A program made the translations under genes and the position numbers. Of a stretch of 64,000 bases of DNA, positions 1 to 11,539 are shown piece by piece. Source of the DNA: Corythucha ciliata (taxonomy: Eukaryota; Arthropoda; Insecta; Hemiptera; Tingidae). Below the pieces are notes generated by a model, which was not told the origin of the DNA, did not search any database, and saw nothing but the letters and a program-made list of their open reading frames with translations. The DNA is taken from the NCBI GenBank assembly GCA_038030265.1, contig CM075941.1, positions 10,540,001-10,604,000 of the forward strand. Reading direction: 5' to 3'. Numbering within the stretch: position 1 is the stretch's first letter; each line of letters opens with the position of its first letter.

Positions 1-717
1 GCAGCTCCAGTTGGTGTAGTTGCAAGCAATTTTGACGGAGAAATACGTGCCGTAGTACTAGCACTTGATATGCTTCTGGGAATTGATTTTTCCCGAGCAG
101 TCATTTTGTGCGACTCCCAAGCAGCTATAGTCAGCCTCTGTACCAATGGCCAGACTGACTCCTGGGATGTTTTGAGGGGAAGGCGCCTGCTGGAGCAGCT
201 GCTGAAGAGGGGAGCTATTGTGGCTCTTCAGTGGATCCCCTCTCACGTCGGCATCTGGGGAAACGAGTGTGCTGACGCACTAGCCAAGGAGGGCTCCCAG
301 ATGGCCATGCCAGATGCGCCAGTCAGTTTTGTTGCAGCAAAGTCGCTTATTAAATCAGGTGTAAATGACAAAGCCCGGCGAGCCCACCATCGTTTGGCTG
401 AGGGAAAGCAGTGGACTGCTCTCCTCAACCCAAGTAATCGTGTCCCTGCCGACCTCTCCCGCCATGAATCCGTTGCGGCATTCAGAACCATCACAGAACA
501 CGATTACCTCAATGCACACCTCCACAGACTCCGGATGTTGGATGACCCAGCCTGCTCCCTCTGCAGCAGTACAGAGCCAATGACTTCGACCCACCTTTTT
601 GACTGTCCGCAGCTTGCGGATGTACGACAATCTTTTTCCAATGACGACACCAAGTGGTCGAGAATATCTATGCTATATTGGGCTGCCAGAGGTCTCTTAA
701 TGGCTCAACAGCCGTGA
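1..717 (+). CDS. 3' end of non-LTR retrotransposon ORF2: RNase H domain and zinc knuckle (partial)
   Basis: The frame is open from the first base of the window, so the N-terminal part (endonuclease, reverse transcriptase) lies outside. Seen: an RNase H fold with Glu in GEIRAV (about residue 14), Asp in LCDSQAA (about 37) and the WIPSHVGIWGNECAD segment whose last Asp/Glu residues are typical of the domain (about 78-92). A CxxC...H...C knuckle follows (CSLCSSTEPMTSTHLFDC, about 184-201). In I/Jockey/R1-group elements RNase H removes the RNA strand during target-primed reverse transcription, and the C-terminal knuckle is thought to bind nucleic acid. The stop is followed within 15 bases by a poly(A) run, the expected 3' end of such an element. 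Codons look undamaged in this stretch, so the copy may be fairly young. Family assignment is by motif, not by search. Confidence 0.9.
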   Translation, partial: AAPVGVVASNFDGEIRAVVLALDMLLGIDFSRAVILCDSQAAIVSLCTNGQTDSWDVLRGRRLLEQLLKRGAIVALQWIPSHVGIWGNECADALAKEGSQMAMPDAPVSFVAAKSLIKSGVNDKARRAHHRLAEGKQWTALLNPSNRVPADLSRHESVAAFRTITEHDYLNAHLHRLRMLDDPACSLCSSTEPMTSTHLFDCPQLADVRQSFSNDDTKWSRISMLYWAARGLLMAQQP

Positions 718-730
718 CCGCTCGGCGTAG

Positions 731-750
731 GAAAAAAAAAAAAAAAAAAA
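731..750 (+). repeat. Poly(A) tail of the retrotransposon, abutting the inverted-repeat arm
   Basis: An A-run follows the RNase H ORF directly, and the large inverted-repeat arm begins at the next bases. The retroelement therefore ends exactly where this arm stops matching its partner, so the insertion or a recombination in it probably removed the outer end of the left arm. Confidence 0.8.
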
Positions 751-914
751 TGCCAAAGGCGAAGTGTTACCCCTAAATTATAGATTTCACAGCACGACTG
801 GCGTTTTTAAAACCCAAGGCTTCGCCCCAAATTGATGATTTCTCTCTAAAACTGGCGGATATAACCCTGATAAAAAACAAATGATCTTGTCAAAATAACG
901 GACCAGTCTGCATT

Positions 915-1153
915 TTTTTTTTTTTTTCCGGGATTGTAGTACCTTGCAGTGTTACAGGGGGTAGGGGGGAAAGACCCAGGCGGAGGCTTTCGCCATTTTG
1001 CCTCTGTCGCCTTTCCTACCCCGAAGTGTAGGACCTCAAAAACCCAGAGGCTGGCAGTTGACCAGCGCGGGAATCAAATCCGCGACCGGAGTGCCCATGG
1101 GTGCCAGGCCGCTGGAGCGCAATGCCCTAGCTCCCATGGACACACCGGCCCTC
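915..1153 (-). mobile_element. tRNA-like SINE with target-site duplication (left copy)
   Basis: On the minus strand a head with tRNA-like character (GCATTGCGCTCCAG, then a B-box-like GGATTTGATTCCCGC) leads into a body and a homopolymer tail. The flanking direct repeat ACCAGTCTGCATT occurs at 902-914 and from 1154. The same SINE, at the same site with the same duplication, is in the right arm, so it inserted before the segment was duplicated. Confidence 0.75.
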
Positions 1154-1239
1154 ACCAGTCTGCATTTTAAAAAACTGCAGATTTTACCCCTCAAGTGGCG
1201 AATTTTACCATTGAATGGACAGTTTTTCTTAACTTTTTC

Positions 1240-2520
1240 TTTGAATTAGCGCTTCTCCCCAGTTTTAGATGTGGATTAGCCATGTTTTCCATTTTCGCAG
1301 TAAAATAGCACTTTTTATTCAATTTAGAAGCGGATTAGCCACGACGTATTCACATTATAGCTACGAATTGAAACATTTTTTCAATTTCAGTCGTGAATTA
1401 GCGCACTTTCTTCATTTTAGCATCTAATGAGCGCTTTTTTTCATTTTAGAAGAGGATTAGCCATCTATTCACGTATAGCGATGAATTGCCAATTTTTTTC
1501 GGCCATGACTTCCCATTTAAACACGAATCAGCGCTTTTCCTCAGCTTAAGCAGTGCGAATTAGCGATGTCTTCACATTTTTATCTACAAACTAGTGCTTG
1601 CTCTTAAGATTAACAGCAAATTAGCGTCGCTTTATTATTTTAGCTATGATTTAGCGCTTTCTCTCCATTTTAACAGCGAATTAGCGCTTTTTTTCGAATT
1701 ATAACGCAATTTATCCATCTCCAGCGCTGTTTCACAATTTAAGCAGTGAATTCACATTTACCCGCGAATTAGCGTTGCCCTCCAATTTAGCCGCTAATCA
1801 GCGATTTTTCTTAATATTAGCTGCGAATTATCGCCTTTTCTCCATTTTGTCAGCGACTTGGCGATGTATAACAACGAATTGGCGCTATTTTTCTCAATTT
1901 CAGCCATTACATTGCCCCCGGAAATTGCGGATTGGCGTTTTCTCACTTTTGAAATACAATGGGCAGTTTTTCTTAATTTTTGCTGTGAATTTTATGTGAT
2001 GCTTATTACCGATTTTTTTTTTTTTTCATTTTAGCAGTGAATTAACAGTTTAGAGCGCAGTACATAACATAGCGTCGGATTAGCACTTTTTCTTATTTTA
2101 GCCTTATTTAGCGAAGTTTCTCTATTTTAGCAGCGAATTAGCAGTTTTCTACATTTAACCACGAATTAGCGCTTTTCATCCATTTCGAAAGCCAACTAAG
2201 CGATTTTCACAATGTAAGCCGCCAATTAGCACCTTTTATAGTTTTTAGAAACGGATTAGCGACGTATTCACATTTAGCGACGAATTAGCTCTTTTCCTCC
2301 ATTTTAGCCGTAAATTAGCGCATTCTTCTTTTTAGCAGCAAATCAGCATTTTTTCCATTAGCAGCAAATTTGCGCTGTTTTTCAATTTGAGCATTGAATT
2401 AGCGATTTTTCTCAACTTTAGCTGCGGATTAGCATTGTTTCTCCAGTTTAGCAGCTAATGGGCGATGTATTCACTTATAGCAATGAGTTAGCGCTTTTAT
2501 TCAATTTCACGGTTTTTGCG
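1240..2520 (+). repeat. Family A degenerate ~30-bp tandem array
   Basis: The working unit, read on this strand, is AATTTTAGCCGCGAATTAGC followed by GCTTTTTCTC, about 30 bp. Units differ by many substitutions and indels, and only the TTAG...GAATTAGCG core with the following T-tract stays recognisable. The array is interrupted by short non-matching pieces. No gene is seen here. Confidence 0.85.
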
Positions 2521-3261
2521 CATTCAAAAATCCAATTTCAGAGGATTAAAAAAAAGCAGTTTTATACCAAATTTTAGAGTTTAACCTCAGAAATGAACAT
2601 TTTACCCCAAAATGGGTTATTTTAAAAATTGTGATTAGATTTGGGATCTAGTTGGGATCAACTAACTCGCGGATCAACCAAAAGCGGGACCAAAATGGGG
2701 ATTTTCCATGGTTTTGATATCATAGGGGTGTGAGGTGTCGATTTTCACGTAATTTCAAGCTTTTGGCAGCAAGATTTGGCTACATTCACGAATAATAAAC
2801 CCATGTGCAAAAATTTGCAGCGTTTTTGTTTAGAGAAGTAAAATCTGAAAAATTGGCTTTTCACTTGTGTCAGATCTGCGAAAACGGTATTTTAGGGTGC
2901 AAAAACCGCGAAATTGGGATGTCAGCCTTGCGAAATTCGTTTTGTTGTTTAACAATAATCCTCGACAATTTTTTTTCTATCTATAGGGTTGGGCAGCTGC
3001 CCCACTAAATCTGCGCTTTCGAGTCTAGGGGAGGGCAGCTGCCTACCCCTGCCCCCCTCTGGCTACGCCCATGGTTGAATGTACGTAGTTGTTTTTTTTT
3101 TTCACTTTTCCCGCCTTTGGGTTTTCTCAATTTTTCGATGTTTCAATTATCAGAGATTGAGAACTGTGTCTGTCTGGCAACTGTGTGACGTGTGGTATTG
3201 GTGGGTGCCGGATGGAGTCACAATATGGCCCCCTCCTCGAGCCGACTCTGGATCCGCACCT

Positions 3262-3649
3262 GGTGGGGGTCCTCTGTGAATTAGTGATTTTTTAATCCTT
3301 TAGCTATGGACTTTCCCCAAGAACAACCCATTAACGCGAGTTCTCAATTGTCGCCGCCTACGGCCAAAAGACTTACAGAAACTAGGCATTAGTGTGTTTT
3401 ACTGATTTTAGCCTCGAAGTTGCCTTCAGATATCACGAATTGGTGGTAAATGAACGCTTTTTCTACATTTCAGTCGTTAGTTTCAGCTTGCCGGGTGTGA
3501 AGCCCCCACCCCGCAGCACCCGAAAACAGGCCAAAGCGGCCAAAAAAGCCGTAATCACCACTGGCATCTAGTTAGCCTGTCTACTTGCTAACCCCTCCCT
3601 TCGACCTCCATGAATCAACTGGCATCCAGTCTGTCAAGTGCTTACTTAC
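3262..3649. other. Spacer between left inverted arm and MUS81; no exon recognised
   Basis: Contains a few family A units on the opposite strand (about 3270-3480), including the variant unit with GTTGCCTTCAGA at about 3419. A GC-rich piece follows around 3490-3560. This is where the C-terminal exons of MUS81 would be expected, but no frame here resembles the missing helix-hairpin-helix domain. Confidence 0.6.
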
Positions 3650-5427
3650 TTGGAACAAGCTCGTTAGAATTATTGTAACGTTCGCTAGGAATCTCATTGA
3701 ATGCAGGTGACTGTCAGTTGTTTTCACTAAGAAATTTTTAGCAGCCTGTAAAGAAAGATTTTATTACCGAGCGAATGATTTAACGTTAAAAAAAAATGTT
3801 TAAACTAACCATCGTGTTAGTCATAGCTTTAACCAGAGTTTCATAGGGAAGACCAAGATGATCGTAACTCCCAGTCTCCTCGAACAAGTAAATGATGTTG
3901 CTCACACCGCTTTGAGCCAGCCGAAACTGTTCGGATTATTACAGTTTTAGCTCTCAAACACACACACAAAATTTACGTTACCTTTTGCTCGTCGAATCGC
4001 CCGTCTTTGATACTTTTCGCCAAATCGTCCAATCGTTTACGTTCAACAATGTACGGCAGGACAATTTCCCGGCCTAGGCCGTCGCGAGCGATCCACACGA
4101 AATCGCCCACGTTCAGTCGCCGGATTTCAAACTTGACACTCAGAGACGTCAGTTCACTCACCGTGGGATCGTCTTTTCTCGGACCTCTGTATTAAAACAT
4201 CCCCACCGAATGAATGGACAAAACCCTTCGACTGGTCGTTTTTTTAAATATTGCAGCTTACCCGACGGTTTCGGCGATGTCAAGCAGTAAAATCACTTCG
4301 AACGTATTCGGTAGAAACACCATGTCCTCGTTGTCAAAGTTAGAGGAGCTCGAAGTACCCTGAGAGGACGACGCCTCCTACACAATTGAAGCAACTTGCA
4401 AATAATTTCCTATTTGCCCAATTTTTTTTTTTTCTACCAACCTTATCCGATTCTTCCCTAGAGCTGAGCGGCTTTGCGGTAGCTTTAGCTCGCCCTCTAG
4501 GCGAGCCTCCTCCCCCCGGTAGAGGCTGAGATGACGCCTGGGGAATCGACGAGGTTGACGAGGAACATTGTAAAGCGTCGGCGCCTTTAACGAGGCGCTC
4601 GGCGAGTGTACGCCCAGCGTCTGTTAATGAAAATCTAATTCCAGACCGATGATTTTCGAAATGTTGGAAGGTTTAGAACAAAATAAAACAAAACATTACT
4701 TGGCAGGAGAGCTTTTTTTCGATACTAAGCCCTTGGATATGAGAAGAGAAACCGAGCTCCAGCCCGTGTAAAAAGTACCGGCTCGAGGTTTTTTCAACGA
4801 GGTGTCGCAGTGGTTTTGAGCGTCAGTCTGCAACTCAATTTTGGTCATGAAACCTAAAAATGAGCGAATGCGTTAGTCATTTGTTCCTGGTCATTTCAAA
4901 TTTTTCACCTTTATAATTGGCGACTAGTTCGTTATTCAATAAAGAAATGAGAATGGCGTACGCGGCTGAGCGATAAGTCGGTACGTATTCCTTTGCTTTG
5001 TCCCCTTTGTCTACCTAATAATTAAAAAATTATAAATTAAGGCAGAAAAAGCGTATAATAAGTGCGCAAATTATTACTTGGTTCTCCTCACTGGGAACCG
5101 TTTTCTTCGCGGCCCTTTTACCACCGTCCAAGCGTTTCTTTCCAGGCTGCGACTGGGTCTCTTCAAAATGCAATGAATTTAGAAACAGTTTGATCTTGTA
5201 AAAATCTACGCTAAATGAGTACCTTGAACAACCGGAAATGCAGCGCTATGCGCGTGACCTGACGACGAATTGCTTTGTCGCTCGACAAGAGGAGGAGGAG
5301 TCGGACTATTGTGCTCCTTCAATTTCATATCTAATTTGACGCAGAGCCGAGCGTCAAAGTGTTCAAGGATCATGCAGTCTCTGCCGTTTCGAAGCTTTAA
5401 CGGGTATTTTTTCAGGGAGTCCAGCGC
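3650..5427 (-). CDS. MUS81: MUS81 structure-specific endonuclease, 9 exons, both ends missing
   Basis: MUS81 pairs with EME1/EME2 to cut branched DNA (3' flaps, nicked Holliday junctions) in the nucleus. Exons, in gene order: 5427-5223, 5160-5078, 5014-4909, 4853-4700, 4634-4442, 4377-4262, 4186-3982, 3926-3810, 3745-3650. All junctions are GT-AG, phases agree, and the total is 425 codons. Seen: the N-terminal HhH (ALDSLKKYPLKLRNG, residues 1-42), a basic linker, a winged-helix region (about 100-200), then the ERCC4 nuclease core with LLLDIAET, NVGDFVWIAR, VERKRLDDLAKSI and DGRFDEQK, so the catalytic Asp and ERKxxxD residues are present. Missing: about 50 residues before the first exon (which begins at a splice acceptor) and about 100 C-terminal residues including the second HhH. 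After the last donor (3649) I see only repeats. It is either truncated or has distant exons. Confidence 0.93.
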
Positions 5428-6315
5428 CTGAGAGAGGAACAACACTCAGAGCAATTGAACAGTGGTGGTTGAGGAGTGGAGGACCGTCATTTGTCTTCTT
5501 GGGCCGATGAATCATCTAATGGGCCAACATTTCCACTTTTCAGGTCAAACAACCTGATTTTAAGAGCCTTCTATTGGAATGGCCAATTGTCTGGTCTCGC
5601 CCTGTATCTTTTGGACCAAAAAATTGATTTTCGGTTCAAATTTGCCTGTTTAAGGTATGGTTGGGTAGTTATTAGAACAATTTTGACGGTTATGATCGAT
5701 CAATGAAACCAAATTCGGCAAAAATGCCAATTTTTGGAGCTACTCGGCACCGGTATGCTCATAATTTGCTGTGACGTTTTGATTTTTATTTTCTTCTTGT
5801 CCCTGCAGGCATGGCCGGATCTGGGGGAGGGGGGACTACCGGGGGCTACAGCCCGGGGCGGCAAAATGTTATAATTTTTTTTAAAATTAAATTTATTTTT
5901 TTAATTATATGTGTAAATACATTTTAAAAAATAAATTAAATAATTAAATAAATAAATTTAAAAAATATATAAAAATAAAAAATATTCAGGCGAGGGAGAG
6001 GGATAAGACAAATTGAACCAGAAGAGATGAAAAGAGAAAGAGAATAAATGTTTTTTTTTTTCTCCCTCTCTTTTACCCCCGTGCTAAGAGGGCTCCTCCA
6101 CGCACTACCAGGAACGCTCACATGAAGCGGCCGCAGTCGTATAATGAATTATGCAATAGCGGGATCAGTGGGGAACCTCCACCTTTTTGGGGGAGGGGGG
6201 GGGATTTTGGCCAGGAAGTTGAATCAAGAACCACGAATTGACGCATTTTCACAATTTTAGCCACGAATGACAGCTGTTTCTCAATTTTACCTGAGAATAT
6301 TAGAGTTTTTCAAAC
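5428..6315. other. Non-coding stretch upstream of MUS81
   Basis: No recognisable exon for the MUS81 N-terminus. Around 5814-5845 is a GGCCGGATCTGGGGG motif followed by a G-run, like the transposon-end motifs elsewhere in the window. 5870-5990 is very A/T-rich low-complexity sequence, 6050-6062 a T-run and 6189-6200 a G-run. Confidence 0.5.
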
Positions 6316-6324
6316 CGTTTGTTA

Positions 6325-7230
6325 AGTGACATTACTTTTGGTGCTAGGGCAATGAAACAGATTAGGGAGTTATTGACTAGCCGTCTGACGCTTAAGGGGG
6401 GGTTTCAGGCGGGTTTCCTCGACCCCTTCCCAGTCAACCCTTGCCTAAACTTCGCACATACATTTTGGCTCCATTTCTGCATCAATATTCGATTTCAACG
6501 TCTCATTTTAATCTTCAGGAAGTTCTACAGTGACTTTAGATCTTGCTTTTTCAAATTTTCACTGCAAATCACTTTACAACTTGAATGTATTTTAAGGTAA
6601 TTTTAGGGATGAAATCTGGAAAAGAAAGATCTAACGTCACTATAGAACTTCCTGAAGATTAAAATGAGACGTTGAAATCGAATATTGATGCAGAAATGGA
6701 GCCAAAATTTATGTGCGAAGTTTAGGCGAGGGGTGACTGGGAAGGGGTCGAGGAGACCCGCCTTAACGTTTACGGTTATGTGACGTCACCACAAGCGTAG
6801 CCGTTTGTGTCGGTGGAAACGGTCGGGCATTATGAATTAATGAAACACCTCCTCATGTGGTCTTTAAACGTTTGTGATTAACGCTTAAACCCAAAATTTT
6901 AATTTTACGCTTATCATGACGTCACATAACCGTTAACGTTAACCGTCAGACGGTTATGCAATAACTCTCTATTATGTATGAGATTGTAGTTATTGATGTG
7001 AGAGTTGATTGTGCCAAATTTGGGCTCAATTGGTGCACTTAAAAGGTCAGCCCGCACACTTTTTCCGCCGGTCAGCAGTTTTTAGCAGTTGGGCCTCAGA
7101 GTAAAGTACCATTGCTTTTGGTGCTAGGGCAGTCAAACTTTGTGTGTAGCTATTGGTGGGAGAGTTCTATGTGCTAAATTTGGGCTCAATCGGTACACTT
7201 TAAAGGGCCGGCCCGCAACTTTTTTTTTTG
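6325..7230. repeat. Two-copy tandem repeat, first copy split by a palindromic insertion
   Basis: The phrase CTTTTGGTGCTAGGGCA occurs at about 6337 and 7115, each followed by the same ~100-bp text (GTGCCAAATTTGGGCTCAAT type, at about 7010 and 7170). The first copy is interrupted between about 6366 and 6970 by an inverted repeat. Confidence 0.75.
6366..6970. mobile_element. Palindromic (foldback) insertion, ~600 bp
   Basis: The left arm (about 6366-6560) and right arm (about 6630-6970) are reverse complements. AGTTATTG with CCGTCTGACG at the left end mirrors CGTCAGACGG with CAATAACT at the right end, and a long stretch around GATTAAAATGAGACGTTGAA mirrors the inner part. The right arm is longer by an extra segment at about 6770-6930. 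It looks like a foldback or MITE-type element. No transposase is visible and target duplications are not clear. Confidence 0.75.
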
Positions 7231-8210
7231 GTCTGCAAATTAGGAAGTCCCCTAGAATCCGTTTCTAGTATCTTGCTTGACTTCGACATGTCTTGAAGGA
7301 AGTTGGACGCGGGGAGGGGGTCGAACCCAATGACCTCCCTCCATCCTGGCCATTCACATGTCCACAATGTCAAGCCAAGTTGACCATGCTGTCCAAAAGT
7401 CTCAATTTTTTTCAACAGAGACTGTTGTATTCTGCCTAGAAACTGAGGAGACGGTCGCTTAGGCGGTGTGCAATTCATGGAGGGGGGGAGGGGTCCCCAA
7501 GCAAGAATGGAAAGGTCTAGACCGGGAAGAATATTTCTCATCGCCGCCCAGATCTGTGGCCGTTTCCTCCGTTTTTAGGCATGTTGAACACCAGTTTTTA
7601 CAGGGGCGGATACACAGATTTGACCGGCACGGGGCACTGGGAAAATATCGACCCAATAGACATATGTACAGGGTGATTCAGGAGGAATGTGTGAGAAACT
7701 TGCACTGGTGATAGTGCGTACCTGGACGCACAAAAACGTCATGTAGACGCATAGCCGAAAATGGTTTGGTTCCGAGCTATAAGCATTTTGATACTTTTTT
7801 CTAGTTTCATTACTTTTTACGGTATTTGTCGTGTTCACGGCTCACCGTCGGTGGTTATAGACAAAGTGGATTCGGAAAGAGGACAAAATACTGTTCCTGA
7901 AACCACCAGAAAATGTCGCTTGCGCGTGGCTATTTCAGCCATAGGAAAAAGTGTGGATTTTTAAAATAACTGATAATTTCACATCAGTATCAATCAGCTG
8001 CGAGTGGGTGCATCGACGGGTAAAGTTGTGTAAAACTACCCCGTTCTGTGTACTTTCGAACGGTGTCCTAATAGTTAAAGTTTGCAACCCTCTGATTTCA
8101 GCAATCAAGTTCAAATGCAAAAAATGAAAACTTTCTTTATTAAAAAAAGCCGAGTAGATCAGGGTAAATGCCTTTTTCTTCTTAGGGTAATGTGTTCCTC
8201 CTAGCATATT
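7231..8210. other. Unannotated stretch
   Basis: Several short open frames overlap here on both strands, but none shows a domain or convincing splice partners. At about 7669 there is ACAGGGTGATTCAGGAGG, of the kind often found at repeat ends. Nothing else is supported. Confidence 0.4.
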
Positions 8211-8870
8211 ATGCTCCCCTCAACGCTTGAAGTAAGGATTCAATTCACAACGAGCCTCACAGCGATTTTTCTCAATTTATGCCGTAAATTAACGCTTTTT
8301 GCTAATTGGCTGCAAAGTTGCCTCCGAAAGCCTCGGCTTGTCATTTTCTCAATTTTCTGTGAATTAGCAAATTTTCTCAACTTAACACCCAATCAGCCAT
8401 TTATCCTGATTATAACTACATATTAGCGTTTTTCCTCATTTTAGCCGCTAAAATTATAGATTTTTATACATTTCAGCCACGAATTAGAGGTTTTCCCCAA
8501 TTTTCGTCAAGAACAACGTAAAGCTTTTTCTATTTGGCTGTGGATTAGCGATTTTTTCACTTTCTGGCACAAAGCTACCTTTAGAAGCCGTGAATTTGAC
8601 GTTTTGTCCTTTTACATCGCAAATTAGCGTTTTTCCTCACTTCAGCGCTAGCAATTTTTCGACAATTTAGCGGTGAACTAGCGTTTTTTCTGAGTTTTTG
8701 CGGTGATTTCGTATTTTTCTTGATTTTAACCGCTAATGAGCCATTTTTCTCAATTTCATTCTTGAATTAACGCTTTTTCTGTACTTTACCCACGGAAGCA
8801 TTTAGGAAACTAGAGCCGCGAAATAGCGCTTTTTCTCACTTCTGTCCGTGAATTAGTAGCGTACCGAGAC
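8211..8870 (+). repeat. Family A ~30-bp array, plus orientation
   Basis: Degenerate units with the TTAG...GAATTAGCG core and T-tracts, including two variant units with GTTGCCTCCGAAAGCC (about 8327) and GCTACCTTTAGAAGCC (about 8574). These are the same type of variant seen in the 17.3-20.8 kb and 63 kb arrays. Confidence 0.8.
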
Positions 8871-10463
8871 AGTGGCGAGGGGGCCGGATGTTTGCATAAA
8901 ACGAGTTTTTGGCATGCAGTTGGACAGCGATATTGGATCCTTTCGAAGATTTTCAATCCATCCGACCCAGGATGGAGTGCTTTCAGGAGATTTGCAAAGA
9001 GCATAGCTGAATAATCGATTTAGGCCACAAAAGCGCTATTCTGAAGCAGATGCGGATCCAGAGTCGGCTCAAGGAGGGGGCCATATTGTGACTCCATCCG
9101 GCCCCGGCAACCACCAATACCACACGTCACACAGTTGCCAGACAGACACAGTTCTCAATCTCTGATAATTGAAACATCGAAAAATTGAGAAAACCCAAAG
9201 GCGGGAAAAGTGAAAAAAAAAAAAAAAAAAAACAACTACGTACTTTCAACCATGGGCGTAGCCAGAGGGGGGCAGCGGTAGGCAGCTGCCCTCCCCTAGA
9301 CTCGAAAGCGCAGATTTAGTGGGGCAGCTGCCCAACCCTATAGATAGAAAAAAAAAATGTCGAGGATTATTGTTAAACAACAAAACGAATTTCGCAAGGC
9401 TGACATCCCAGTTTCGCGGTTTTTGCACCCTAAAATACCGTTTTCGCAGATCTGACACAAGTGAAAAGCAAATTTTTCAGATTTTACTTCTCTGAACAAA
9501 AATGCTGCAAATTTTTGCACATGGGTTCATTATTCGTGAATGTAGCAAATCTTGCTGCCAAAAGTTTGAAATTACGTGAAAATCGACACCTCACACCCCT
9601 ATGATATCAAAACCATGGAAAATCCCCATTTTGGTCCCGCTTTTGGTTGATCCGCGAGTTAGTTGATCCCAACTAGATCCCAAATCTAATCACAATTTTT
9701 AAAATAACCCATTTTGGGGTAAAATGTTCATTTCTGAGGTTAAACTGTAAAATTTGGTGAAAAACTGTTTTTTTTGAATCCTCTGAAATTGGATTTTTGA
9801 ATGCGCAAAAACCGTGAAATTGAATAAAAGCGCTAACTCATTGCTATAAGTGAATACATCGCCCATTAGCTGCTAAACTGGAGAAACAATGCTAATCCGC
9901 AGCTAAAGTTGAGAAAAATCGCTAATTCAATGCTCAAATGGAAAAACAGCGCAAATTTGCTGCTAATGGAAAAAATGCTGATTAGCTGCTAAAAAGAAGA
10001 ATGCGCTAATTTACGGCTAAAATGGAGGAAAAGAGCTAATTCGTCGCTAAATGTGAATTCGTCGCTAATCCGTTTCTAAAACCTATAAAAAGTGCTAATT
10101 GGCGGCTTACATTGTGAAAATCGCTTAGTTGGCTTTCGAAATGGATGAAAAGCGCTAATTCGTGGTTAAATGTAGAAAACTGCTAATTCGCTGCTAAAAT
10201 AGAGAAACTTCGCTAAATAAGGCTAAAATAAGAAAAAAGTGCTAATCCGACGCTATGTTATGTGAATACATCACTACTGCGCTCTAAACGGTTAATTCAC
10301 TGCTAAAATGAAAAAAAAAAAACAAAAAAAACAAAAATCGGTAGTAAGCATCACATAAAGTTCACAGCAAAAATTGAGAAAAACTGCACATTGTATTTCA
10401 AAAGTGAGAAAACGCCAATCCGCAATTTCCGGGGGCAATTTAATGGCTGAAATTGAGAAAAAA

Positions 10464-10875
10464 GCGCCAATTCGTTGTTATACATCGCCAAGTCGCTGAC
10501 AAAATGGAGAAAAGGCGCTAATTCGCAGCTAATATTAAGAAAAATCGCTGATTAGCGGCTAAATTGGAGGGGAACGCTAATTCGCGGGTAAATGTGAATT
10601 CACTGCTCTGCCCTGATAATTCACTGCTCAAATTGTGAAACAGCGCTGGAGAATGGATAAATTGCGTTATAATTCGAAAAATAGCGCCAATTCGTTGTTA
10701 TACATGGCCAAGTCGCAAAATGGAGAAAAGGCGCTAATTCGCAGCTAATATTAAGAAAAATCGCTGATTAGCGGCTAAATTGGAGGGGAACGCTAATTCG
10801 CGGGTAAATGTGAATACATCCACTGCTCATATAATTCACTGCTCAAATTTTGAAACAGCGCTGGAGATGGATAAA
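10464..10875 (+). repeat. 220-bp tandem duplication inside the right arm
   Basis: A segment beginning GCGCCAATTCGTTGTTATAC at 10464 starts again at 10684 and includes GGAGGGGAACGCTAATTCGC in both copies. The left arm has only one copy, so this duplication is younger than the inverted duplication. Confidence 0.85.
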
Positions 10876-11309
10876 TTGCGTTATAATTCGAAAAAAAGCG
10901 CTAATTCGCTGTTAAAATGGAGAGAAAGCGCTAAATCATAGCTAAAATAATAAAGCAACGATAATTTGCTGTTAATCTTAAGAGCAAGCACTAGTTTGTA
11001 GATAAAAATGTGAAGACATCGCTAATTCGCACTGCTTAAGCTGAGGAAAAGCGCTAATTCGTGTTTAAATGGGAAGTCATGGCCGAAAAAAATTGGCAAT
11101 TCATCGCTGTACGTGAATAGATGGCTAATCCGCTTCTAAAATGAATAAAAAGTGCTATTTTACTGCGAAAATGGAAAACATGGCTAAACCACATCTAAAA
11201 CTGGGGAGAAGCGCTAATTCAAAGAAAAAGTTAAGAAATACTGTCCATTCAATGGTAAAATTCGCCACTTGAGGGGTAAAATCTGCAGTTTTTTAAAATG
11301 CAGACTGGT

Positions 11310-11539
11310 GAGGGCCGGTGTGTCCATGGGAGCTAGGGCATTGCGCTCCAGTGGCCTGGCACCCATGGGCACTCCGGTCGCGGATTTGATTCTCGCGCTG
11401 GTCAACTGCCAGCCTCTGGGTTTTTGAGGTCCTACACTTCGGGGTAGGAAAGGCGCCAGAGGCAAAATGGCGAAAGCCTCCGCCTGGGTCTTTCCCCCCT
11501 ACCCCCTGTAACACTGCAAGGTACTACAACCCCCCCAAA
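11310..11539 (+). mobile_element. tRNA-like SINE with 15-bp target-site duplication (right copy)
   Basis: Begins GAGGGCCGG, with a tRNA-like head, a B-box-like GGATTTGATTCTCGC at about 11392, and an end in a C-run plus A-run. The direct repeat AAAATGCAGACTGGT flanks it at 11295-11309 and 11540-11554. SINEs of this type are transcribed by Pol III and copied by a partner LINE; the partner is not identified. Confidence 0.8.

Larger units (their letters stand above)
751..3261 (-). repeat. Left arm of a large inverted duplication (partner 9047-11710)
   Basis: Reading this stretch backwards reproduces about 9047-11710 nearly base for base: a SINE, a long ~30-bp tandem array, the block around 2640-3030, an A/T run near 3090 and the GGATCCGC end near 3250. 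By eye most lines match with scattered substitutions and small gaps. The left arm is about 150 bp shorter, mainly because the partner carries a 220-bp tandem duplication (10464-about 10875). Open frames inside it (e.g. 949-1170, 2805-3008) recur in the partner but have no recognisable domain, and I do not treat them as genes. Confidence 0.93.

Noticed and set aside
1090..1165. True tRNA gene
   Set aside because: The tRNA-like boxes are imperfect, no cloverleaf forms, and target duplications plus a tail mark it as a SINE.
949..1249. Overlapping open frames duplicated at 11214-11514
   Set aside because: They fall inside the SINE and its flank, and are conserved only because the whole segment is duplicated.
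2805..3008. Open frame repeated at 9338-9520
   Set aside because: Part of the duplicated interspersed repeat; no domain, and the third copy at 28.8-29.1 kb does not keep the frame.
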